From positions 868,001-932,000 of the forward strand of contig CM075102.1 of the NCBI GenBank assembly GCA_037576195.1: a DNA stretch of 64,000 nucleotides, written 5' to 3'. Source of the stretch: Phytoseiulus persimilis (lineage: Eukaryota; Arthropoda; Arachnida; Mesostigmata; Phytoseiidae). Below are positions 10,244 to 18,758 of this stretch, one piece after another. The notes under the pieces were generated by a model, which searched no databases, had not been told where the DNA came from, and saw only the letters and a program-made list of their open reading frames with translations. Within the stretch, counting starts at the first letter, position 1, and every line of letters starts with the position of its first letter. Made by a program: the position numbers and the translations under genes.

Positions 10244-11344
10244 TCAGAATTCCACAAATTCCTTCTTATGAAGATCTGCTCCCACGTTAGGGAAGATCTT
10301 GGCCCAATCTTCACCAATCAGCTCTCTGTGTCGTTTATGATTACTGTCTTTGAGCTTGATCTCAGTTTTCCCCTGCAGAACTCCGAAGAAGTTCAAGGCC
10401 TTGAACCACGGATGGCTCCTGACACTGGATGCTCCATCAGCCACGCGACCCAATCTCACAGCAGCGTCGAACTCGACCAGCTTGAGGATCAAATCTTTAG
10501 CGTCGACGCTTAACCGGCTGCTCTTAGGGAACTTCAGAGGTACCGGCTCCATGCGTGGCACCTCCTCGTACGGAAGCTTTTTGAGCAGGAGATCGTACAA
10601 CAATACGCCGAAAGACCACCAATCGCTGGGATCTCGGTATCCCTGATTGCGGAGAACTTCCGGTGCCAAATATTCCGGACACCCGCAGACACCATACACG
10701 AGGCGGGAGTCCATCCGGACGGCACATCCGAAGTCGCCCAATTTCACTCGCGCGTTGGGGAACAGCAAGATGTTCGAAGGTTCAAGATTGCGGTACAGAA
10801 CATCGCAGGTGTGAAGATATTCGAGCGCCAGAACAACTTGCGCTGCGAAGTGTCTCACGATTTTCTCCCTCCGGTCTTCGAGTTGGCTGAGATCGCCGCC
10901 CGGTGCGTGCTCCATTATGAAATAAATATTGGTGTGATCCTTGGCGACCGAGTGGAGTTTGATGATGAAATCGCAGTTCACAGCGTACCAAATTTTCTTT
11001 TCTTGGATCACCGCCTGCACTCGTCGATCTTGCGCGCACTTCTCTTTGTTCAACACCTTGATAGCATAACTGGAGTTCTCTTGCTCTCTGTTCGCAGCGT
11101 GCAGGACGATCGCGAACCGGCCGCGTCCCAAGATGCCTGTAACTTCGAACTTCTTGAAGTCCGTTCCGGGGCACGAGGAATGGTCTCGGTACTTCTCGTC
11201 GAACCCAGACTTGGCTGTCTTGAGGAAATCCCGCTGCCATTCGGCTTCCTGCTCCAGACATCTCTGGGAATCTTCCGAACCCTCCCCACCGGTGGAACTT
11301 GAGCAAGTGATGCTCTTGATCACGCTCCCGAAAGCTTTGCGCAT
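10244..11344 (-). CDS. PKA catalytic-subunit-like protein, predicted pseudokinase, intronless
   Basis: 366 residues from the first in-frame ATG (11344). The AGC kinase fold is clear. It has a PKA-like lead-in (EWQRDFLKTAKSGFDEKYRD), glycine loop GRGRFAIV, ATP-binding Lys in YAIKVL, DFG intact (LGDFGCAVR), PEYLAPEVL and SDWWSFGVLLYDLL. It ends with the PKA-type hydrophobic motif KKEFVEF at the very C-terminus. Key losses are visible. The catalytic loop reads LYRNLEPSNILL, so the catalytic Asp of YRD is Asn and the following Lys is Glu. The activation loop (SRLVYGVCGCPEY) lacks the Thr normally phosphorylated, and the P+1 Thr is Cys. ATP/Mg binding may survive; phosphotransfer probably does not. 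The single exon and the divergence suggest an old retrocopy that kept its frame. A role as a decoy for PKA regulatory subunits or inhibitor is possible (inference). Confidence 0.93.
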   Translation of the reverse strand: MRKAFGSVIKSITCSSSTGGEGSEDSQRCLEQEAEWQRDFLKTAKSGFDEKYRDHSSCPGTDFKKFEVTGILGRGRFAIVLHAANREQENSSYAIKVLNKEKCAQDRRVQAVIQEKKIWYAVNCDFIIKLHSVAKDHTNIYFIMEHAPGGDLSQLEDRREKIVRHFAAQVVLALEYLHTCDVLYRNLEPSNILLFPNARVKLGDFGCAVRMDSRLVYGVCGCPEYLAPEVLRNQGYRDPSDWWSFGVLLYDLLLKKLPYEEVPRMEPVPLKFPKSSRLSVDAKDLILKLVEFDAAVRLGRVADGASSVRSHPWFKALNFFGVLQGKTEIKLKDSNHKRHRELIGEDWAKIFPNVGADLHKKEFVEF

Positions 11345-12089
11345 CGTTACCTTCCGAAAACGACGCACCTCTGACTCTGGCTCTCCTGTCAATTTTATCC
11401 GCAACGAAACCAGAATCCAGAATCGAGATCGCTTCCCGAGGGGACAAGGAACCTCCGAACCGCGCGAAGAGCAAAGACATCCTGTTCTTCCCGCTGCTGA
11501 GTATTGACAGAGTCATCGAGGATGTTTCGGTCGAACACGTGCCGATTGCGGAGATCGCTTTCCGGAACCAAGCTAGCCGAGGAACTCTGTGAGTACGTTG
11601 ATCGCCGCTTGAGGTCAACAGAACGCCTCGCTGACTTGATTGACGAAAGAGGGAACACAGTTGACTTCGTGGATACATCACCCTTATTCCTCGACTAGAA
11701 CATCTTCGAAAACACAGGAATTCCCGTGAAGGCGTCACAACCTCACATCGACTTCCATCGAGCGAGATGGGCACGAAAAATAAATCCTTCCCTCTATCGT
11801 CCTTGAGCACTCTCTGTGCGATTGGAACTCATCAACAGTCTTAGAGGAGACAGTCGTTGTACGATTTCAGACGAGGGAAGAATATACAAGAAACAATGAA
11901 AAGCGGCTTCGTGTAATTGGCCTGCGATCTTAGCTCAATCATGACCGCGGACTTCATCTGCATCGAACAGACGCTTGACGTGACGAAGACTGCGGCCCGA
12001 CAGAGGGTCGTTCTAATTTGATTGCTCATCGTGACAGACAACGATGCCTACAAAGGATCGTTTGCCTCATGTGTACTAGCCGTTCCGAC
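11345..12089. other. Intergenic upstream of the PKA-like gene
   Basis: Contains the presumed promoter and 5' UTR of the minus-strand PKA-like gene. An AATAAA on the plus strand lies near 11780 but has no coding region I can attach to it. No repeat or RNA gene seen. Confidence 0.3.
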
Positions 12090-12482
12090 TTACTTTCCTC
12101 GAGCCTGGAACGCGAGCTTCGAAGAGGACAGAAGGCTAATACTTTCCATTATCGGCATATTCGATGATGGAGTATCCCCCGGCGATGCAGACAGCGCACG
12201 AATATCAATCTCATCGAAGGGCCGGACGGGGAGTTGGTCTTCACAACCGCCGACAGAAGCCTGTTTCAGGAGATCTGCCGGAATCCTAATTCCCGTGATG
12301 TCCCAGTCGACAGCATCATAATGAGTTGGTTTCTCTTGAAGCCCGTCTTCACAAGCATCATCCTGTATGGTCTTGGCTCTTCCGGACAGCTTTCGATGAT
12401 AGACTCTGATAAGTGCTCGGTTTTCGTGGTCGTGTTCGATCGTCAATGCGTCAAAATCGAATCTGATACTGTGAACTTCCAT
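12090..12482 (-). CDS. Small hypothetical protein, 130 residues
   Basis: I do not recognise it. The frame starts at ATG 12482 (MEVHSIRFDFDALTIEHDHE) and ends with TAA at 12090. Codon choice looks natural and the composition is that of a folded, acidic soluble protein (VDWDITGIRIPADLLKQ, RPFDEIDIRALSA), with no signal peptide or membrane segment. A possible acceptor (CTATTGCAG) lies just upstream of the ATG, so this could be the last exon of a longer gene. No AATAAA was found close downstream. It could also be a chance frame or a decayed gene. Confidence 0.35.
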   Translation of the reverse strand: MEVHSIRFDFDALTIEHDHENRALIRVYHRKLSGRAKTIQDDACEDGLQEKPTHYDAVDWDITGIRIPADLLKQASVGGCEDQLPVRPFDEIDIRALSASPGDTPSSNMPIMESISLLSSSKLAFQARGK

Positions 12483-12780
12483 CCCTTTTTCAAGGTTTCG
12501 ACCGCGCTGCAATAGTTCCCTGGCAATCCAACTCCGCGTCGGTTGTGAGATCCGGTTGAATGGCGAAGCGCATGAATCCCAACCGGCTGAATCCTCGAGC
12601 TGTCAGAGCAATACACCAGCGATCTCGCTGGCTCCTCAGGATATGAGCACTCACAACCGAAGTTCAACATTCTGGGAACGATGCGCCCAATAATGCTTCC
12701 CGCTTGCTGAAGCTCAGCTGTGACTGATTAGGCTGTCAAGGCAGCTTATGGCACTCCTACATCACGGCGAGTCCCTATTC

Positions 12781-13362
12781 CTTGGACTCGTCGGACTCGC
12801 GAGTCTGAGTCAACGTAAGGGCTCGAAATCTCGGTTACGGGCTCGAATCCCAAAATCTCTGATTCTCAGCTAGTAAGATCGGAATTCGAGACTGTATTTC
12901 GTTTGAGAAACACTGATTGGAGGGGTGATTCCGAGACCAATCTTACCATACTTTTCCGAAACTGGAGGAATGATTCCGGGACCATCTGACCATCACTTCC
13001 CAAGTGTGGAGGCGTGATTCCTGGGCTTATTTGACCATACTTCTCCAAACCTGAAGGAGTGATTCCGAGACCAAACTGACCATACTTTTCTGAGCCTATG
13101 GGCTGATTCCGGGACGAATCTGATCATACTTTTCTGGGTATAAAATAGTGACTCCGCTGTCGATCTGACCCTACTTTCCGAGGTTCATGGACGTGATTTT
13201 GGAGTCGATCTGACTATCCTCCTCGAAGGTATGGAACTGATTCGGGGGTCGGTCTGACCATTCTTTCCGGGCTCTATGGGGGTGATTCCAGGATCGACCT
13301 GTCCATACTTTTGGGGGTCTATTAGAGTGACCAGCCGGCCGCGACCAGCCGACGAGTCCAAG
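12781..13362. repeat. Inverted-repeat-bounded minisatellite, ~10 units of 44-45 bp
   Basis: The array runs from about 12,881 to 13,330. The recurring core is TGATTCCGGGACC, then CTGACCATACTTTTC, then a short variable spacer. Core starts at 12926, 12971, 13015, 13060, 13104, 13149, 13194, 13238, 13283 and 13328 give a strikingly regular 44-45 bp step with moderately diverged units. The array is bracketed by CTTGGACTCGTCGG (12781-12794) and its exact inverse CCGACGAGTCCAAG (13349-13362), as in some small non-autonomous transposons that carry internal tandem repeats. No coding capacity. Confidence 0.85.
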
Positions 13363-15260
13363 AATTAAAAAATCGCCGCACTCGGACTCGTGGATTTTTG
13401 CGACCCCTAATCACGAGATTCAGAGCGAAAAGTCCCCTTTCAGAGGAGATCACTCGTCACGCGACCTCGGTCAACTCCGCCCAGGCTCCAATAATCAAAC
13501 TTCCATAATATTTATCTGAAGACCTGGGCGATGTTTTTCATAATGACCTCATGCAAGGGAAGCCGTGCATGATCCTGTGGTGGAATCTCTTATGTACTTA
13601 AAGATTCAGATATCGGTAGAAAACGACCTCATATCCCGACTTTGGAATGAGCTGACTGATGAGGCCAAGACGGTGATCGAAGGTCTCAATCCACCATGGC
13701 TAGAAGTTTGAGAAGCCACGTAGAAGTCAGGCGAAGAGATGCGCAAATGTGGGCGATGAGCATACCACTTCACAAGCGGTTCCAGAGGAGTTCATCGAGC
13801 GACGACCAGGTCGGAGGACCTTCGATGACATGGAGACCCCCATTGAAATCGTGTATTCCGAGTGAACAAGACGAATTGATCCATCTAGTTGGCCCAGATT
13901 GCTACTCACGGCCACCGAGAAAGCAACCACGAGAGTGCAGACAATGGAGAGACTCAGGAGTTCAAGGATCAAGCATGATCCAGAAGACCTCAGAGTGATC
14001 GGATGGGCAGTAGGTACAGCAAAGCAGAACACATTCCGCAAGGAGCTCAAAACGAGGGTGCGGAATGAGTTGGACTCCACATGGAGGCGGGATATAGAGT
14101 CAAGATCCAAAAACACAGCCCATCGATAGTTCAAAAAGACTAGAGGTCTCGAGACGGAACTGTTACGCTACCACAGTTCTCTGTCTTCCACCATTCGGAC
14201 TACTCTGGTAGCACCCCCATCGCACTGGGTGACTCTTCAGATATGTAGCCATTCCGGCTCGGAGCTCAGTCCTCTGTCGGGCCTGACGGCGTGGAAAGCG
14301 GGCTGATGAATAATATTCTAATTTTTTTTTGGCGGCCAGATTCCGAATCTCGCTCCTCTTCCGAGCATGTCGGTCCCTACGGACTTCTCAACACCTGAAT
14401 ACCCCGACTTCCCGCGGAGAGTCCCGACCGTGAGAGTCTATCCCGAGGAGCGCAAGAAGTGACGGAGGACGGGAGAAGGAAATATCGAGTCTTCGAGGAG
14501 AGAAATCGGCTCCAACGCTTGCTCGACGTCAACGTACGGAAGATCAATCCGACTCGAGAAGGCCCATGAAAAGCTCCATGAGCCAGACGAGGGCGGGAAA
14601 AACTCCGAGGGGAGAATCAATCAATCGGAGGCAGAATCGATTCAATTTGATGGATTCGATTGGATTTCATCGGGAAATGTCCTCTCGTGTCTACTCGCAT
14701 TCTTACTTGCGAGTACTCTATGGAACTGGCAAATGCAATCTGCCCGGTAGGAGGCAGAACTCAACAGCTCATACGAAGTAGTTCTCTCGCGATACCTCGT
14801 CCATGAACTTTCTCGAAGAACGGGCTCAAGTTGTCGACTCCGGGTTTGACAGCGCGCAGCAAAAGATCATCAAGATCGAACCGCCATGTTTGCGTCTCAG
14901 AATCAAAACACGACAGACGGCTTGTGGGCGGCCGCTGATGATGATAAGCACTGGAACGCATGCACTCCTCCCGCTCGCACAGACAGCCAACGGGCCTGCC
15001 GTTCTCTATGAGCAAATCGACCATCACCTTCCTTCGGAGCGGTGACGCCTGTTGAAAGCGTTTTGGAGTCGCGTTCTGGTGTGTGCATCGGGTGTAGATC
15101 GTGTGTAAACGTTTCGCAAAGACTCGCTCAACGCGGAGAGCTCTTTGCAGCCGTCGTTAAGCAGACGACAGCGACGTGAATCGCAGGAGGAAGCGGCTTC
15201 TTTCTTGTTGGCAAGATCCGAATCGTGAAGGATCCCGATCGATTCCGACTCTTGGTCATA
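13363..15260. other. Intergenic, possible decayed coding fragment near 13.7-14.1 kb
   Basis: No gene I can support. Around 13,900-14,130 the plus strand has a basic, helical 76-codon stretch (ERLRSSRIKHDPEDLRVIGW, RNELDSTWRRDIESRSK) and an overlapping frame. This resembles the debris of a mobile-element protein but matches nothing I can name. The 5' end of the next gene lies in the last few hundred bases. Confidence 0.3.
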
Positions 15261-16907
15261 ATGGAGAGCGAGAGCCTCAAGGGACTGAGCCTCTGTGATA
15301 GCTGCTACCAAGCTGCTGACCAGGAACAAGCTGCCACCAGCGAATCGTGCGATGTTTGCTCGTATCGCTCGAAGCTGGCAGAGTTCCGGAGCTTGCTTTC
15401 TGTCAAAGACGGTCGGATCGAAGATCTCGAAGCTCAAGTAGACAAGCTGAAGCAGCAGCTGAAGGACAGTGAGAGCCAGTTGCTCGATGGCATAGGAATC
15501 GTTGACACGGGTCCAACAGCTACCGAAAACGGTTCCGCCGGTGGCGGCGGCGGCAGCGGGAATAAACAACCCGCCGTCAGAAGCAGAAGTGGCCACAATA
15601 AGGAGGCAGCGGGCGCCGAAGGGGTCTCTCCACCGGATACCCGTCCTCACGTGATGCTGGTCGGGGACAATCTCTTCGGAAAGCTGCGGAAGGCGCCCCA
15701 TTTTATTTATGAACACTTGGGCAGAATCCCTCGCCTTGTCAGCCGCACTAAGCCTGATGCCGGCGTGTTGGAGATGACTCTGAACGCGATCGAAAGTCTC
15801 TCGAACGAAAAAGTGCCAGAGCGTAACTTCCACATCCTCTGGTTCGGGGGTCTGCACGACACCACGTTGGAGGATTACGAACGGAAGTCGTACTTGGGGA
15901 AACTTGTCAAGTCGTTGACCGACCTCCAGAACCACGAGCGAGTTCTGTCTGTCAGCTGGTGCACTCTCCCGGAGTCGGCCCACAACGCTGAGGCCCGCGA
16001 GATCAATGAGTTCATCACGACATGGATAAGCGAGGGCGATCATAAAGCTAACGAGAAAGTCTCGATACGACTCGTTGATTTGCGATACATTTCGCGCAGA
16101 GAGGGTACGATGGAGGTCAACGAAGCGATGTGGACTCCCAAAGGAAGCAAGCTCGTGAGCGAGTCCCTCAGAAAGCTTCTCAACGAGAGACTCGAGTTCA
16201 CCCAACAAGAACTCGAAGGTATCGAGTCTTCTTCGAAAGCAATGCTCGAAGCCCGCGAGAGGAAGGAGAAGAACAAGAACGAACGAAAGGCCAAGCACGA
16301 AGCGAACCTCCAAGAACAGCAGTTAAGGAGGCAGCAGAAATTGGCTAAACAAGTCCTCCTGAAAGCTGGTCACCCGATCCCCGGGACCGGTGCCAGCGCA
16401 TCTGCCTCCCCCGCGAATAACGGTACCAACCCTGTCAAGAGGGCCCCTAAACCTGTCAAACCATCTCCTAGGAGCTTGCCAAGGAGCAGAAGGGGCAGGG
16501 GAGGAGCCCCGTCCCTGGGCAGGGGGGGAGTTCTGACCACTCCCCAGAGGAAACCCGCTTTTCCGGCGGCGTTTGCGGCGCCCCAGGGACCTTATCAGAA
16601 TGATTTCCGCCAGCAGCAAAACTCCGAAGCGTTCCCTGGCCGCAAGAATCGTTCCGATTCTCATTTCGAAGGCTGGAACGCGAAGCGACCTAGGGCCTCC
16701 AACGAGGAGACTCCCTACCCCTTCGCGTCCGCTTCGGATTCTTACTTCAGGAATGACGACAGCTACAGACGATCTTCCCCCGCTTCTAACTCGTTGCCTT
16801 TCGAGAGCAACAGGTTTCTCGGCTCGAACGAGAGGAACTTGTACAACGTTCCAGACGATCAAATAAGACGGCTCCAGTGGGAAGCGTACGATCGTTTGCG
16901 GCCGTGA
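15261..16907 (+). CDS. SGNH-like fold protein with coiled coil and RG-rich tail
   Basis: 548 residues, one exon, from the ATG at 15261; the frame extends upstream only from a GTG. Order: a Cys-rich N-terminus with two CxxC pairs (CDSC, CDVC); a coiled coil at ~45-80 (DLEAQVDKLKQQLKDSESQL); a Gly linker; then from about residue 130 to 310 an alpha/beta region laid out like SGNH esterases (HVMLVGDNLFGKL, FHILWFGGLHDTT, VDLRYISR, MWTPKGSKLVSESL). The expected nucleophile of GDS is Asn (GDN), and the third-block and Asp-x-x-His signatures are altered, so hydrolase activity is unlikely. The C-terminus is basic with RG repeats (RSRRGRGGAPSLGRGG), suggesting RNA binding. Cys-rich plus coiled-coil plus esterase order is also seen in ORF1 of CR1/L2-type retrotransposons, so this may be a domesticated ORF1 (inference); no reverse transcriptase follows. 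Confidence 0.8.
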   Translation: MESESLKGLSLCDSCYQAADQEQAATSESCDVCSYRSKLAEFRSLLSVKDGRIEDLEAQVDKLKQQLKDSESQLLDGIGIVDTGPTATENGSAGGGGGSGNKQPAVRSRSGHNKEAAGAEGVSPPDTRPHVMLVGDNLFGKLRKAPHFIYEHLGRIPRLVSRTKPDAGVLEMTLNAIESLSNEKVPERNFHILWFGGLHDTTLEDYERKSYLGKLVKSLTDLQNHERVLSVSWCTLPESAHNAEAREINEFITTWISEGDHKANEKVSIRLVDLRYISRREGTMEVNEAMWTPKGSKLVSESLRKLLNERLEFTQQELEGIESSSKAMLEARERKEKNKNERKAKHEANLQEQQLRRQQKLAKQVLLKAGHPIPGTGASASASPANNGTNPVKRAPKPVKPSPRSLPRSRRGRGGAPSLGRGGVLTTPQRKPAFPAAFAAPQGPYQNDFRQQQNSEAFPGRKNRSDSHFEGWNAKRPRASNEETPYPFASASDSYFRNDDSYRRSSPASNSLPFESNRFLGSNERNLYNVPDDQIRRLQWEAYDRLRP

Positions 16908-17158
16908 ACGACGGGCGTGAAGTTGCTAAACAAACTCAAGAACAAAACTGACTGAGGAATCGATGCTGCCTGTATCCGCGAAAAACGAAAACGAGTCAAC
17001 AAAAATGTGGAACATAGTATTACATCTCACAAGACGCCAACAGTGTAGAGTGGCGCGACTCCTTGTTGCTTAGAAAGTCTTACTTTAAGGTATCGAAGTA
17101 TTTCGGTGTGAGCGTGTTCAAGTTCGAACGCGACCGAAGCTGCATTATTTGGTTCTTC

Positions 17159-17164
17159 AATAAA
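17159..17164 (+). terminator. AATAAA poly(A) signal of the SGNH-like gene
   Basis: AATAAA about 250 bases after the stop at 16907, followed by a GT-containing stretch (TGTATTGT). Confidence 0.6.
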
Positions 17165-17545
17165 GTTCCCGCGATGTATTGTACAATAACGGCTCTCATT
17201 CCTCTCTCAAGTTTTGCAAGCCCTCTAGCTCCGGGGATGGTTGGCCCGTGACCCTCTTTACTGTGCCCCGACGCCGACCCCCGCTCAAGCTTCAAACTCG
17301 TGCAAAAGCATCTTGCCAAGTGGTCAATAGTCATCAAGTTGATCACGGCAATTGTTACCAATACCTGTCCCAGGCTTCAACCATCCGCCTAGCTGTTACT
17401 GATAGGTGGTGCGATTGGGTGATGGTGACGTTGACGCCCGAATGAGACAAGCGTTACCGCTAAACGGGGAACGAGAGATCCTGTTCCAGAAGAATCGTAG
17501 ACAGACGGAAAAGTCCGATGGAGGAAATAGTTCACCATTCCGAGC

Positions 17546-17999
17546 ACTGAAATATAGCTTCGTTGTTCCCACCCTTCTCGGCCGTTGTCGCCGCGATCAT
17601 GTTGTTATGTTGGAGTGGGGTATGATTCAGAGCGCTTCTGTGCAGCTCACTGGAATTATTATCCTCCCATTCGCTAACGGTGCAGAACAGGGGAGAGCGA
17701 TGAAGACATATCTTGTTCAGCACACTTCGTCTGTGTGCCAAAGTTTCGGCTCGATTCGGGTCAACTCCTGGAAACGTTCCAGTCCGATTATCGAACTCTG
17801 AATTTCGGGCTTGAGTTTGTGCTTTGAGTTGCTCAGAGAGGCAATGGGTTTCTTGATGAATAGTTAGCGAAAGGGTTAGAAGGGATTGTTCATGACAACG
17901 AGCTGGGCGAAAGTGTTCTTCATCATTTCATCGTATCCAGCACCATGACGAATGAAACGACGACGGGAAAGGAGTGAAAACAACGAAGCTATATTTTAG
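17546..17999. repeat. 454-bp segment with imperfect terminal inverted repeats
   Basis: The left tip CTGAAATATAGCTTCGTTGTT is mirrored by AACAACGAAGCTATATTTTAG at the right, and weaker inverted similarity continues for some tens of bases inward (for example around CCTTCTCGGCCGTTGTCG). No target duplication is evident and no open frame inside resembles a transposase. It may be a degraded short inverted-repeat transposon. Confidence 0.5.
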
Positions 18000-18494
18000 T
18001 TGTTGAGGTCATTGTCATGGAAAACGTAGAGCCCAGATTCGGAGTCAGAATCGTCAGTGCGAAAATTGGACTCTGACTCCTCCGAGAACGGAACGAAATA
18101 GACGAGGAAGAGCTATGACTGACTGAGTTGAGCGGCACACCGGGCTGGTCCAAACTTCCTCTGCATCATTTCCTCCCATCTCGTATTGTAGGAACAACAA
18201 GGATGGCGAACACGATAAAGCAATCTTTTGGATCAATTTCGTGGGCGACGAGTTTACGTCGCGGCTTCTCAGCTCCCGAATCTAACGAGTTCCGTTGCCG
18301 GTTGGACGAGCGATCTCCGAGCAATACTGCAGGCAGAATCGCGATTGAGTTTGTCGACTGTCAAGATGCCCATGAACGTTTAAGTTCAGCTCGATGTTCA
18401 GAGCGCCGAGTTCCACGAGAGGCCGAACTCATTCAACCTTCCCGCTAGAGGTTCAGGGGGTCCGACGAGAGCAACGTTACGGGGAAATCACTTC

Positions 18495-18500
18495 TTTATT
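18495..18500 (-). terminator. AATAAA poly(A) signal of fat
   Basis: AATAAA on the minus strand about 260 bases after the Fat stop. A second AATAAA on the opposite strand lies at 18504-18509 and has no gene attached. Confidence 0.6.
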
Positions 18501-18758
18501 GAAAATAAATATCCGGAGACTTCCTATTTGACCGAGCAACAATAACATCTTGCGATTCGCCGTCATTCACTCGTAATGGCAGGCACACAGCTCCAGCCAG
18601 CCTAGCTCTAAAACGTATTTTCAGGTACATTCCTCTTTGTTCACAGAGTTATTTACAAACTTTGAATATCGTTCCAAGCCAATGGCACTTTTGATTCTAC
18701 CTCAGTGTGTTGTATGTACATTTTCGACAGACATTTGTGTGTGTTCACAGATTGGTTG

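Noticed and set aside
15024..16313. 429-codon minus-strand frame
   Set aside because: Antisense to the SGNH-like gene, whose frame has domain order, coiled coil and a poly(A) signal.
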